Shown here in pieces: positions 29,074-39,250 of a DNA stretch of 64,000 nucleotides. The stretch comes from CAZLIC01 sp964559535 (GTDB taxonomy: Bacteria > Pseudomonadota > Alphaproteobacteria > Rhodobacterales > Rhodobacteraceae). The translations under genes were made by a program, and so were the position numbers. Positions within the stretch are counted from its first letter, which is position 1. Each line of letters begins with the position of its first letter. The DNA is taken from positions 8,606 to 72,605 of the forward strand of contig CAZLIC010000014.1 in assembly GCA_964559535.1 (NCBI GenBank), in the 5' to 3' direction. A model generated the notes under the pieces. That model searched no databases and was not told where the DNA came from. It was given only the letters and a program-made list of their open reading frames with translations.

Positions 29074-29613
29074 CTACTTCGGCCCGATCATCATCACCAT
29101 CTGCTTGCCTTCCAGCTTGGGCATCTGCTCGATCTTGCCCGCATCGCCCACGTCGCCCGCCACGCGGTTCAAGAGGTCAAGCCCCAGCTGCTGGTGCGCC
29201 ATTTCCCGGCCACGGAAGCGCAGCGTGACCTTCACCTTGTCGCCCTCGGACAGGAATTTCATCACCGAGCGCATCTTCACGTCATAATCGTGGTCGTCCG
29301 TTCCGGGGCGGAACTTGATTTCCTTGATCTCGATGATGTGCTGCTTCTTGCGCGCCTCGGCCTCGCGCTTCTGCGTCTCGTACTTGAACTTGCCATAGTC
29401 CATGATCTTGCACACCGGCGGAACGGCGGTGGGCGAGATTTCCACAAGGTCGAGACCGGCCTCTTCAGCCAGCATCAAGGCGCGGTTGGGCGAGACGACT
29501 CCGATGTTCTCGCCATCGGCACCGATGAGGCGGATGTCGCCGCCGCGAATGCGATCATTGACGCGGGGGCCGGTTTCGCGGGTCGGCGGGGCGCTTTGGG
29601 GTCTGCGGGCTAT
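29074..29613 (-). CDS. infC: Translation initiation factor IF-3, probable AUA start
   Basis: The product is IF-3, which binds the 30S subunit and proofreads start codons. Its N-terminal domain ([26 protein letters not shown]), lysine-rich linker ([18 protein letters not shown]) and C-terminal domain ([33 protein letters not shown]) are complete. The only in-frame ATG lies 40 codons upstream of the conserved start and would leave just 33 bp to the divergent gene. ATA at 29613 is preceded by AAGGA with an 8-nt gap and gives a normal 179-residue IF-3. Noncanonical starts on infC are known and allow autoregulation, since IF-3 discriminates against them. Confidence 0.93.
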   Translation of the reverse strand: MARRPQSAPPTRETGPRVNDRIRGGDIRLIGADGENIGVVSPNRALMLAEEAGLDLVEISPTAVPPVCKIMDYGKFKYETQKREAEARKKQHIIEIKEIKFRPGTDDHDYDVKMRSVMKFLSEGDKVKVTLRFRGREMAHQQLGLDLLNRVAGDVGDAGKIEQMPKLEGKQMVMMIGPK

Positions 29614-29626
29614 GGTGTTGGTCCTT
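29611..29626 (-). promoter_or_regulatory. infC ribosome-binding site with ATA start
   Basis: Minus-strand sequence reads AAGGACCAACACCATA: a Shine-Dalgarno AAGGA, eight bases, then ATA. There is no ATG, GTG or TTG in frame near the conserved N-terminus. Confidence 0.65.
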
Positions 29627-29766
29627 GGGTTGTGGATGCGGCGCGCAAGATAGCGGCGCAGAGCCGCCGCTTCAACCGCCAAAGGGTCAGAGTGCTTTTC
29701 ATTTGCGGGGTTTTCTGGCACATGCCGCGTCATCGCCGCGGTTTGGCGGCAGCAAAGGAGACCATC

Positions 29767-30255
29767 ATGAACAAGACAGTGCTGATCGGCGCCGTCATTG
29801 TGGTTGCGGCGGGCCTGGGTTACTATCAGTTCAGCTACAAGCCGGCGCAGGACGCGGCGGCGGCCGCGATGAAGGCCGCCGACGAAGCGGCGGCGAAGGC
29901 AGCGGAAGAGGCAGCGGCCAAGGCTGCGGCCGATGCGGCTGCGGCCGAGGAAGCGGCCAAGAAGGCCGCCGAGGAAGCGGCGGCGGCGGCAGCCGGCGCT
30001 GCACAGGCCACCACCGAAGCCGCGGGTGCCGCGGTTGAAGCGGCCACCGGCGCCGTGACCGATGCGGCGGCGGCCTTCCAGGGTCTGCTCGACCCGGCGG
30101 CCTTCGACGCCGACAAGATGATCGCGGCCATCGACGGTTCTGCGCTGGAACAGGGCGTGAAGGACACGCTGAAGGCGGCTGTCACCGCGGCCAAGGCGAA
30201 CCCGTCGCTGGTGCAGGGCGCGATTGACCAGGTGAAGGCGGCGATGGGCCTCTGA
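29767..30255 (+). CDS. Membrane-anchored alanine-rich helical protein
   Basis: This 162-residue protein has one N-terminal membrane segment ([17 protein letters not shown]), then about 75 residues dominated by Ala, Glu and Lys (repeats such as [22 protein letters not shown]) that should form a long TolA-like helix. The last 55 residues are a different small domain ([19 protein letters not shown] to [11 protein letters not shown]). It probably reaches into the periplasm. ATG 29767 follows AAAGGAG. It is divergent from infC and ends in a strong terminator, so it is monocistronic. Function unknown. Confidence 0.75.
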   Translation: MNKTVLIGAVIVVAAGLGYYQFSYKPAQDAAAAAMKAADEAAAKAAEEAAAKAAADAAAAEEAAKKAAEEAAAAAAGAAQATTEAAGAAVEAATGAVTDAAAAFQGLLDPAAFDADKMIAAIDGSALEQGVKDTLKAAVTAAKANPSLVQGAIDQVKAAMGL

Positions 30256-30277
30256 GTCCTTCAGTCCTTTCGGGATG

Positions 30278-30310
30278 CGCCGCGGACCCCGGGGGTTCCG
30301 CGGCGTTTTT
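30278..30310 (+). terminator. Rho-independent terminator after the alanine-rich gene
   Basis: Arms CGCCGCGGA and TCCGCGGCG flank a C4/G5 inner segment and are followed by TTTTTCTTT. It ends at the stop codon of the convergent gene at 30313. Confidence 0.85.
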
Positions 30311-30312
30311 CT

Positions 30313-30627
30313 TTATGGCGTGGCGGTCAGTCGGCGGTTCGTGCACAGGTCGGTCTGGGCCGAGGCTTCGGTGCCGTCGGCAAACTCGACCCACAGGGAC
30401 ACCCGCCCGCATGTCACAAGCCGGGTGTCCAGCGCAACGGTCGTACCGGCGGCGATGTGGTCGTGATCGGCCATCAGGACGTTATCGATGACCTTGCCTG
30501 CGTCGCTTACAGGGAACAGCGCCACCTGCCGGATCATCTGGCCCGACCTGTTCTCCAGCATCAGCACGATGGGGTCATCGGCCAGGGCCGGACCCGCCAG
30601 CAGGGCGGTCAGCAGCAGCCCGCGCAT
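30313..30627 (-). CDS. Small exported protein, unknown
   Basis: A 104-residue protein with a signal peptide (MRGLLLTALLAGPALADDP) and a short beta-rich mature part with two cysteines (TCGRVSLWVEF and TDLCTNRR). I do not recognise a family. Its ATG shares one base with the fpr stop (TGATG), so it is translationally coupled to fpr, but no functional link is evident. Confidence 0.65.
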   Translation of the reverse strand: MRGLLLTALLAGPALADDPIVLMLENRSGQMIRQVALFPVSDAGKVIDNVLMADHDHIAAGTTVALDTRLVTCGRVSLWVEFADGTEASAQTDLCTNRRLTATP

Positions 30628-31469
30628 CAGATCCCTTCGCCCACGAAGGCCTTTTCCACCACGAATTCGCGCGGCTCGGAATTCGCCCCTTCGCGCAGGC
30701 CGAAGCCTTCGAGGATGGCCTTGACGTCGATGTTGAAGGCCAGCGAGCCGCAGACCATGGCGCGGTCGGTCGCCGGGTCCATCGGCGGCAGGCCGAGGTC
30801 GGTGAAGACCTTGCCGGACGAGAGGTTGTCGGTGACGCGGCCCATGTGCGGGAAGGGTTCGCGGGTGGTGGTGGGGTAGTAGACCAGCTTTCCGCTGGCC
30901 AGTTCGCCCACCAGTTCGTCGGCCTTCAGCGTTTCCACAAGCTGGCGGCCGTATTCCAGCTCGGCCACCTCGCGGCAGGTGTGCATCATGATGACCTGAT
31001 CGAACTTTTCGTACACCTCGGGGTCGCGCATCAGGCTGGCGAAGGGGGCAATGCCGGTGCCGGTGGCGAGGAACCACAGCCGCTTGCCGGGCAAGAGCGC
31101 ATCCACCACCAGCGTGCCCACGGGTTTGGGGCGCAGGATGATCTCGTCACCCGGCTGGATGTGTTGCAGTCTTGATGTGAGCGGGCCGTCGGGGACCTTG
31201 ATGGAATAGAACTCCAGCTCTTCGTCCCAGGACGGCGAGGCGATGGAATAGGCGCGCAAGAGCGGCTTGCCGCGGTCGTCCATCAGCCCGATCATCACGA
31301 ATTCGCCGGAACGAAAGCGCAGCGATTTCGGCCGCGTGACGCGGAATGAAAACAGCCGGTCCGTCCAGTGGGTGACCTGCGTCACCGTCTGGGCGTCGGG
31401 AAGGTGGGCCTTGAGAGGGGCCACGGGGGCAGCGTCACTGGGCATTTGGGCCACGGTCATGGAGTGCAT
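30627..31469 (-). CDS. fpr: Ferredoxin/flavodoxin--NADP+ reductase
   Basis: The 280-residue enzyme transfers electrons between NADPH and ferredoxin or flavodoxin. The FAD-binding motif is seen in LLRAYSIASPSWDEELEFYSIKV, the NADP-binding motif in WFLATGTGIAPFASLMRD, and the C-terminal family block in MVCGSLAFNIDVKAIL. The extreme C-terminus EFVVEKAFVGEGI has the alpha-proteobacterial Fpr extension rather than the plant-type Tyr ending. It lies 39 bp downstream of the DUF934 gene and could supply reductant to the sulfite reductase encoded by cysI. Confidence 0.95.
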   Translation of the reverse strand: MHSMTVAQMPSDAAPVAPLKAHLPDAQTVTQVTHWTDRLFSFRVTRPKSLRFRSGEFVMIGLMDDRGKPLLRAYSIASPSWDEELEFYSIKVPDGPLTSRLQHIQPGDEIILRPKPVGTLVVDALLPGKRLWFLATGTGIAPFASLMRDPEVYEKFDQVIMMHTCREVAELEYGRQLVETLKADELVGELASGKLVYYPTTTREPFPHMGRVTDNLSSGKVFTDLGLPPMDPATDRAMVCGSLAFNIDVKAILEGFGLREGANSEPREFVVEKAFVGEGI

Positions 31470-31508
31470 CCCGGTCCTAGCCCGGTCCTTCGCAAGGGAA
31501 AAGGGGGC

Positions 31509-31916
31509 TCAGGCGCGCAGGCGGGCCTGATAGTGATGCGCCTGCCAGTCGGCGCGGAACTGCCACTGGTCAAAAGGCTGGCGCGCGGCCAGGTCATCGG
31601 GGATTTCCGCCTCGGTGAACCCGGTGCGCCGCAGCATGGCCCACTGGTCGGCGATCACCGGTCCATGGGCGCGCAGGCGGCCGGTATAGCCAAGCCCGCG
31701 CAGGCGGCGGGCAATGGTGAAGGCGCGGCCGTCGTTGAAGGCGGGGAAGGCGACGCGGATCAGGGTCAGCGCGCCCAGATGCGGCGCCAGCGCGGCCGGG
31801 TCGTCGGTGTTCGACAGCTCCACGGCGCCCTTGTGTGCGGCGATATCGGCCAGCGGCACGAAACCTGCCGTCCAGTCCTCGGGCGCGAAGCCCGCTTCGG
31901 TGACGATCACGCTCAT
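31509..31916 (-). CDS. DUF934 protein of the sulfite-reduction operon
   Basis: The 135-residue protein contains the DUF934 core (VELSNTDDPAALAPHL, FPAFNDGRAFTIARRLRGLGYTGRLRA, DQWAMLRRTGFTEAEI). Family members are almost always encoded beside cysI/cysH and are thought to assist sulfite reduction, possibly as an oxidoreductase subunit; the role is not proven. Its ATG overlaps the cysH stop by 4 nt. Confidence 0.88.
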   Translation of the reverse strand: MSVIVTEAGFAPEDWTAGFVPLADIAAHKGAVELSNTDDPAALAPHLGALTLIRVAFPAFNDGRAFTIARRLRGLGYTGRLRAHGPVIADQWAMLRRTGFTEAEIPDDLAARQPFDQWQFRADWQAHHYQARLRA

Positions 31917-32657
31917 GCCGCGTTCTCCTGCGGAACCGGACCCCGGACCGCCTTGCCGTTGATGAAGTGGATGCCGCATTCCACCTTGGCCGTGCCGCGC
32001 CAGCGGCCGGCGCGGGGGTCTTCGCCTGCCGCTACGGGCGTGGTGCAGGGGGCGCAGCCGATGGAGGGGTAGCCGCGCGCCACCAGCGGGTGCCGGGGCA
32101 GGCGGTTTTCCACCATGTATTCGGCGATGTCCTCGCGCCCCCAATGGGCCAGCGGGTTGACCTTGATGCGCGTGTCGCCCTCGGCCTCGAAGAAATCGAC
32201 CGCCTGCCGTCCGCCGCCCTGGAACCGCTTGCGCCCGGTGATCCAGCCGTCGAATTCCTTCAGCGCGCGCTCCAGCGGTTCCACCTTTCGCACGTTGCAG
32301 CAGGCATCGGTATTGAACTGGTGCAGCGTGCCGTCGGGGTCCTCGAAGGCGACGCGGGGCTGGGCGGCGCGGATCGTGCGGATGTCGCAGAGGTGCAGCT
32401 TCTCGGCCACCTCGCGCTGGTAGTCCAGCGTTTCGGGGAAGAGCATCCGTGTATCGATGAACAGCACCGGGGTTTCCGGGGCGATCACCGAGACGAGGTG
32501 CAACAGCACCACGGATTCCGCGCCGAAGGACGACACGAGGGCGACCTTGCCCAGATCGTCGTCCTTCAGAGCGTGTTCCAGCACGGTCGTGGCGGAATGG
32601 TGCTTGTAGCGGGCGTTCAGTGCCGCCACCCGTTCCGCCACCGGGCCGGTATGCAGG

Positions 32658-32668
<11 letters not shown>
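31913..32668 (-). CDS. cysH: Phosphoadenylyl/adenylyl-sulfate reductase
   Basis: The 251-residue enzyme reduces activated sulfate (APS or PAPS) to sulfite with thioredoxin. Besides the catalytic ECGIH motif (C231) it carries two cysteine pairs, C123-C124 (DACCNVRK) and C205/C208 (GCAPCTTP), that ligate a [4Fe-4S] cluster. That marks the APS-reducing assimilatory branch. It overlaps cysI by 11 nt upstream and DUF934 by 4 nt downstream. Confidence 0.95.
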
Positions 32669-34317
<1,649 letters not shown>

Positions 34318-34325
<8 letters not shown>

Positions 34326-34626
34326 GGGGGAAATCTGCCTGCTTGCCGTGCGCATAGTTCGATGGGCCGCGGGTGCGGAACGCCTCGCGGAAGTGGGTGG
34401 GTTCGGGGCCCCTGGGGCCGGCCTTCGCGTCGGCCAGATAGGCGCCGACGACGACCAGCTTCTGCGCCGCAGCATGCAGCAACCGCATCTGGGCGTGCGC
34501 CTCGTCCTCGATCAGTTCGGCCTCGTGGTGGTGGCGCGACCACTGGTCGTCGGCCGTCAGATACACCACGTCGCCCAGACGCAGGTCGTTCGCCGTGACC
34601 ACCTTGGGGGAAAACCGCCCTTTCAT
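34318..34626 (-). CDS. DUF2849 protein, first gene of the cys operon
   Basis: A 102-residue protein starting MKGRFSPKVVTANDLRLGDVVYLTADDQW, the DUF2849 signature. The family precedes cysI in alpha-proteobacteria and is presumed to assist sulfite reduction, with no established mechanism. Tandem ATG codons follow GCAGGAGTCG. It is divergent from the Lrp-family gene, with 141 bp between them for both promoters. Confidence 0.88.
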
Positions 34627-34767
34627 CATCGACTCCTGCCGCATGGTTACCTTGGCAATATAGGACAAAGTTCCGGTTTCCGGCCATGGGGGGTTGCAGA
34701 TAAGGACGATTGTTCTCAGAGTAACAGGTCAGCGGGCGGGTTTTCCGCGGAACGGGGGGGGAAGCGA

Positions 34768-35229
34768 ATGGCAGTCCGGCTGGATGAGCTTGACCGGAAA
34801 ATCCTTGCCGAGATGCAGGCTGACGCGGCGCAGTCGCTGGACGAGATCGCGCGGAAGGTGGGGTCATCGAAGACACCGGTGTGGAACCGCATCCGCAAGC
34901 TGCGCGAAGCCGGGGTGATCGTGCGAGAAACCGCGATCCTTGACCCCGACGCGCTGGGGCTGGAGGCGTGTTTCTTTGTGCTGATCCGCACCTCCGAGCA
35001 TGAGGCGGAATGGCAGCGAAAGTTTCTGGATGTGCTGCGCCGCCGCCCCGAGGTGCTGGAGGCGCACCGGCTGGCGGGCGACATCGACTATATCCTGAAG
35101 GTGCGGGTGAAGAACGCGCGGGCCTATGACACCTTCTACCAGGCGCTGATCGCGGAAGTGCGGATCTACAACGTGACGGCGCTGCTGAGCATGGAAGAGA
35201 TCAAGTCGGTGACGGCGCTGCCGTTGTAG
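34768..35229 (+). CDS. Lrp/AsnC-family transcriptional regulator
   Basis: The 153-residue protein has an N-terminal helix-turn-helix (LDELDRKILAEMQADAAQSLDEIARKVGSSKTPVWNRIRKLREAGVI) and a C-terminal RAM ligand domain (RPEVLEAHRLAGDIDYILKVRVKNARAYDTFY). Lrp-type proteins sense amino acids. Its position divergent from DUF2849-cysI-cysH-DUF934 suggests that it controls the operon, perhaps in response to cysteine. The gene has a GGGGGGGAAGCGA leader. Confidence 0.92.
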   Translation: MAVRLDELDRKILAEMQADAAQSLDEIARKVGSSKTPVWNRIRKLREAGVIVRETAILDPDALGLEACFFVLIRTSEHEAEWQRKFLDVLRRRPEVLEAHRLAGDIDYILKVRVKNARAYDTFYQALIAEVRIYNVTALLSMEEIKSVTALPL

Positions 35230-35285
35230 GTGCGTGCACGGCCATGGCGTTGGCGGAGGGTGCGGGAGCGGGGGCCGGCCCCTGC

Positions 35286-35312
35286 ACCCCGGGGTACTTG
35301 GGCAAGGTGAGA
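35286..35312 (+). repeat. Dispersed GC-palindrome repeat, copy C (partial)
   Basis: ACCCCGGGGTACTTGGGCAA followed by GGTGAG matches the right half of copies A and D with a one-base deletion in the tail. It lies between the convergent Lrp and P450 genes and runs up to the P450 stop codon. Confidence 0.7.
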
Positions 35313-36491
35313 TCAGGCAGAAAGAACCAGCGCCTTCAGGCCATGGAAGTGGTAGACATCGGCATAGGCGGGTGGTGCGGCCAGGCGCAGGCGGGGCATG
35401 CGCTGGAACAGGATCGGCAGGGCGATCTGCAGTTCCAGGCGGGCGAGCGGTGCGCCGACGCAGAAGTGCAGGCCCGCGCCGAAGGAGGTGTTGGCGATGA
35501 CGGGGCGGGTGGGGTCGAAGCTTGCCGGGCTTTCCCAGAGGGCGGGGTCGCGGTTGGCGCCGCCCAAGAGCAGGGCGACGTCGGTTCCCTGCGGGATCGT
35601 GTGCCCCGCCACAGTCACGTCCTGGTAGGCGTGGCGGGTGAAGATGTGCAAGGGCGGGTCGTAGCGCAGGATTTCCTCGACCGTGCCTTCGATTCGGTCC
35701 GGCGCCAGCAGAGCCGGGGGCGTGGCATGGTCCAGAAGCGCCTTCACCCCGTTGCCCAGCGTGTGCACCGTGGCCTCGTGCCCGGCATTCAGCAGAAGGA
35801 TGCAGGTGGTGATGAGTTCGTCATGCGTCAGGCGTTCCCCATCCTGTTCGGCGGCGATCAGGTGGGTGATCAGGTCATCGGCCGGCCGGGCGCGCCGTTC
35901 GGTGACGTAGCCGCGCAGGAAATCGGAGAAGGCCGCGGCGGATGCGGCGGCGCGGTCTTCCATCGCGCGGGTGCGGCCGGCCTGGTACATGCCGACCATC
36001 GCGTTCGACCATTGCAGCAGTTGCGGCGCCATCTCCTCGTGCACGCCCAGCAGGCGGGCGATGATGATGACGGGCAGTTTCTGCGCGAAGGTGGGCAGCA
36101 GGTCGAAATCGCCGGATGGCAGGGCGTCGATGAGGTCGTGGCAGAGCGCGGCGATTTCGGGGGCCAGCGCGGTGATGCGGCGCGAGGTGAAGGCGCGCAG
36201 GACAAGGCCGCGCAGGCGGGTATGGCGGGGCGGTTCCAGCTCCAGCATGGAATGCGCCTCGACCGCGTAGAAGGGGGCGAGGTGCGGGGGGACCGGGGCG
36301 CGTTTCTCGGGCGGAATCTCGCGGCCCAGCCGCCTGTCGCGCAGGATGGCGCCCACGGCGGCGGCGCTGGCGGTGGCGGTGAAACCATAGTCCTGCCAGT
36401 GGAAGAACGGCGCTTCGCGGGCGCGGTCATAGAACGGGTAGGGGTTCTGCACGAAGGCGGGGTCGGTCGGGCTTTGCTGCAGGCGGATCAT
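35313..36491 (-). CDS. Cytochrome P450
   Basis: The 392-residue protein is a soluble bacterial P450. The heme-ligand motif FGAGLHFCVGAPLARLE, the ExxR helix (VEEILR), and an I-helix LLLNAGHEATVH are present; the I-helix motif departs from the usual AG(G/A)(D/E)T, with His before the acid. Substrate unknown. No dedicated ferredoxin gene is adjacent. Its ATG overlaps the stop of the upstream EamA-type gene by 4 nt, so the two are co-translated, and the exporter may handle the P450 product or substrate. Confidence 0.92.
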   Translation of the reverse strand: MIRLQQSPTDPAFVQNPYPFYDRAREAPFFHWQDYGFTATASAAAVGAILRDRRLGREIPPEKRAPVPPHLAPFYAVEAHSMLELEPPRHTRLRGLVLRAFTSRRITALAPEIAALCHDLIDALPSGDFDLLPTFAQKLPVIIIARLLGVHEEMAPQLLQWSNAMVGMYQAGRTRAMEDRAAASAAAFSDFLRGYVTERRARPADDLITHLIAAEQDGERLTHDELITTCILLLNAGHEATVHTLGNGVKALLDHATPPALLAPDRIEGTVEEILRYDPPLHIFTRHAYQDVTVAGHTIPQGTDVALLLGGANRDPALWESPASFDPTRPVIANTSFGAGLHFCVGAPLARLELQIALPILFQRMPRLRLAAPPAYADVYHFHGLKALVLSA

Positions 36492-37399
36492 TTGCGCGTC
36501 CCGAACATGCCCTGTGCCACCATCACCCCCAATGCCACGATCGCTGCGCCCAGCGTGCGCTGCCAGTCCCACAGGCCGCCGCCCAGAACCACGAACAGCA
36601 TCACGTAGAACGAGGCCGCGTTCATGTGCAGGCTGGCGATGCCGATGCCCAGATGGCGGATGGCGGCGATCCAGAGGAGCTGGCTGACGGCCAGCGAGCC
36701 GATACCGAAGGCAACCAGCGCCCAGACCTGCGGCCAGCCGAAGGCCGCCCAGTCTGGACCGGGGGCGCCGGACAGCACGCCCAGCCCCCCGGCAGCGCAG
36801 CACACGAGGCCGCCGGTGGTGACGGTGATGGCGGTGCGGCCGAGTGCTGTCATGCCCGGCAGGGCGGTGACCGTGGCGCGCGACCCCCAAGTGAAGCACA
36901 GCGTGGCGCCGAAGGCGACAAGGGCGCCGAAGCCCAGCGACAGGCTGCCCCCGGTCCAGCCCAGCGCCACAAGCCCACCCACCACGCTGAGCGCAAGCCC
37001 CGCGACCAGGGTGGTGGTTACCTTGCGGCCGTCGAGCAGGCATTCCAGTGCAATGCCGACAACGGGCATGGTGGCCGAGATGATGGCCACCGTCACCGCA
37101 TCGGTGATCGACTGCGCGTAGATGAGCAACAGGGCGCCGATGCCGAGGCAGACGCCACCCACCACCATTGCGCGGCCCCAGGGCGCGTCGCGCACCGGCG
37201 CCCAGCCTTCGACGGCAAGCCAGATGGGCAGGATGAACAGCGCCGCAAGCCCGCCGCGCAGGGCCGCAAGCGCAAGTGGGGGCACGTGCGGCGTCAGCAG
37301 GTCTCCCGAGGCCAGACCCAAGGCCCAGACCATCATCGAGGCGACGCAGAGCAGGTTCGCGAAAACCGGGCGGCTGGCGGTTGCGGAAAGCGCGGTCAT
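36488..37399 (-). CDS. EamA/DMT-superfamily transporter
   Basis: A 303-residue protein with ten hydrophobic segments in two EamA repeats (first LLCVASMMVWALGLASGDLL; second starting near TLCFTWGSRATV). The drug/metabolite transporter superfamily exports amino acids, metabolites or drugs. An upstream GTG at 37414 is an alternative start. Coupled to the downstream P450 gene by a 4-nt overlap. Confidence 0.9.
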   Translation of the reverse strand: MTALSATASRPVFANLLCVASMMVWALGLASGDLLTPHVPPLALAALRGGLAALFILPIWLAVEGWAPVRDAPWGRAMVVGGVCLGIGALLLIYAQSITDAVTVAIISATMPVVGIALECLLDGRKVTTTLVAGLALSVVGGLVALGWTGGSLSLGFGALVAFGATLCFTWGSRATVTALPGMTALGRTAITVTTGGLVCCAAGGLGVLSGAPGPDWAAFGWPQVWALVAFGIGSLAVSQLLWIAAIRHLGIGIASLHMNAASFYVMLFVVLGGGLWDWQRTLGAAIVALGVMVAQGMFGTRK

Positions 37400-37461
37400 G
37401 CGGCCATCAGGCACGCCGGGACGATGGCGTGCATGCCCGGCGCCGACATCGGGTGGCGGGT

Positions 37462-38205
37462 TCAGGCGGCCGAGAGCGCGGCCACGATGCGGGCGAACTC
37501 GGCGGCCTTCAGGCTGGCGCCCCCGACCAGCGCGCCGTCGACATTCGGCACGGCAAAGATCTCGGCCGCGTTCGACCCCTTGACCGAACCGCCGTACAGC
37601 AGCCGCACCCCGTTGCCCGCCGCGCCGAAGCGGTCAACCAGCCGGGCGCGCAGGAAGGCGTGCACCTCGGCAATCTCGGCGGTGGTGGGGGTCAGACCGG
37701 TGCCGATGGCCCAGACCGGTTCATAAGCCATCACCAGCGCGGCGGTGTTGCCGCCTGCGGGCAGCGAGCCGTCAAGCTGTGTGCCGACAACGGCAAGGGT
37801 CTGCCCGGCCTGCCGTTCAGCCAGTGTCTCGCCCAGGCAGACGATGGCAACCAGGCCCGCGGCGATGGCCGCCGTGGCCTTGGCTTGCACCATGGCATCC
37901 GTCTCGCGGTGGTCGGTGCGGCGTTCGCTGTGGCCGACGATCACATGCGTGGCGCCTGCGTCCTTCAACTGGGCTGCCGAGGTGTCGCCGGTATGGGCGC
38001 CTGCGGGTTTCGCATGGCAGTCCTGACCGCCCACCATCAGCGCCGATCCGGCCGCCACCTGCGCCATCCGGTGCACCAGCGTGGCGGGGGGGCAAAGCAG
38101 CATCTCGCAGCCGGGGGCAGGGTGCGCGGCGATCAGCGCCGTCGCTTCGGCCAGGTCCTCGGCGGTGCCGTTCATCTTCCAGTTGCCAGCGGCGAGTCTC
38201 TTCAT
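37462..38205 (-). CDS. tpiA: Triose-phosphate isomerase
   Basis: The 247-residue glycolytic enzyme interconverts DHAP and glyceraldehyde-3-phosphate. Catalytic motifs are present: NWKMNG (Lys), VIVGHSERR (His) and AYEPVWAIGTG (Glu plus flexible loop 6). The phosphate-binding LLYGGSVKGSNA is near the end. The start at 38205 follows GGGAGGCCGCC. Monocistronic context between EamA and the divergent DUF4202 gene. Confidence 0.97.
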   Translation of the reverse strand: MKRLAAGNWKMNGTAEDLAEATALIAAHPAPGCEMLLCPPATLVHRMAQVAAGSALMVGGQDCHAKPAGAHTGDTSAAQLKDAGATHVIVGHSERRTDHRETDAMVQAKATAAIAAGLVAIVCLGETLAERQAGQTLAVVGTQLDGSLPAGGNTAALVMAYEPVWAIGTGLTPTTAEIAEVHAFLRARLVDRFGAAGNGVRLLYGGSVKGSNAAEIFAVPNVDGALVGGASLKAAEFARIVAALSAA

Positions 38206-38318
38206 GGCGGCCTCCCTCGTTGGCGCTTGCATAAGGCGTTGCCGGGCGTGGCGCCAGATCGGACCTGCACGTCGGGGGTGTCTTGACCGGCAGGGCTGCG
38301 GCGGTGCAGCCTGACCGC

Positions 38319-38885
38319 ATGCCTGACCTGACCCGCGCCCTTGCCCTGATCGACGACGCCAATGCTGCCGACCCCTCCGCGCCCGAAGGGGTGCCTGCAG
38401 CCCTGCTGTATGGGCAGCGGATGAGCGAGGAACTGGCGCGTCAGGTGCCTGTCGCGGGCGATGTGCTGCAGGTGGCGGCGCGGGGCCAGCACATCGAGCG
38501 CTGGATGTTGCCGCGTGCGGCCTACCCTGAAGGAAAGGCAGGCTATCTGGAGTGGCGGCGCGAGCAGGCGCGGCGGCACGGTGCGCGGCTGGGCGGAATC
38601 CTGGCGGCGGCGGGCTATCCCGAGGCCGATCAGGCGCGGGTAGGTGTTCTGGTGCGCAAGGAGGGGCTGAAGCGTGACCCCGAGGTGCAGGCGCTGGAGG
38701 ATGTGATCTGCTTCGTGTTCATGCGCCACTACCTGGCGGCCTTCGCGGCAGGTCGTGACCGGGCCGAGGTGGTGGACATCGTGGCCAAGACGGCGCGCAA
38801 GATGTCGGCTGCGGCGCGGGAACGGGCGCTCAGCGCCTTCGCGCTGCCCGCCGATCTGGCGGCGGCCCTGCGGGCAGCTGGGTAG
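38319..38885 (+). CDS. DUF4202 protein
   Basis: A 188-residue soluble helical protein. LARQVPVAGDVLQVAARGQHIERWMLPRAAYPEGKAGYLEWR and LEDVICFVFMRHYLAAFA match DUF4202, which resembles HD-domain-like helical proteins (conserved His, Arg and Glu) but has no assigned reaction. It is divergent from tpiA. ATG 38319 places the conserved region at its usual distance from the N-terminus. Confidence 0.82.
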   Translation: MPDLTRALALIDDANAADPSAPEGVPAALLYGQRMSEELARQVPVAGDVLQVAARGQHIERWMLPRAAYPEGKAGYLEWRREQARRHGARLGGILAAAGYPEADQARVGVLVRKEGLKRDPEVQALEDVICFVFMRHYLAAFAAGRDRAEVVDIVAKTARKMSAAARERALSAFALPADLAAALRAAG

Positions 38886-38910
38886 CGGCCCGGCTGCCAG
38901 AATCCGCGTT

Positions 38911-38957
38911 CTCATCTTTGCCCAAGTACCCCGGGGTCCGGGGCAGCGCCCCGGGGT
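38911..38957 (-). repeat. Dispersed GC-palindrome repeat, copy D
   Basis: The inverse complement is identical over 46 nt to copy A at 11127-11173. It begins 25 bp after the DUF4202 stop, where it could act as a transcription end or REP-like element. Confidence 0.8.
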
Positions 38958-39250
38958 TGTGCCCGGACGGTGGCCACGGTCGCCCGGGCCGAACGCGGGG
39001 GTCCGGGGGGCCTGCACCCCGGCCGGGCCGCGCCGCAGGCCTGCAAGGCGGCGCAGCCGCCGCGCAGGCCGAGGGCGGGGTCTTTCGTTTTGGCCCCTGG
39101 TGCGGCGGCCGCGCCCGCTTCGCGGGCACAAGGTGCGTGCGGCGGGCAACACTTTGCGCGCATACCCCGGCACACCGCCCGCGCGCTGGCCCTTCCGTCC
39201 CGCGCGCCCTAGCTGTGCTGCAGACCCGCCTGTCGCCTGTGGACCCTTCC
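38958..39250. other. GC-rich intergenic stretch before DUF3422
   Basis: Nothing convincingly coding is seen. The sequence is very G+C-rich with short palindromes (for example GCCCGCTTCGCGGGC near 39110-39126) and must hold the DUF3422 promoter. Open frames here lack ribosome-binding sites and conserved sequence. Confidence 0.5.

Noticed and set aside
29059..29766. Plus-strand extension of the alanine-rich gene across infC
   Set aside because: Antisense to infC; the real start with AAAGGAG and a membrane segment is at 29767.
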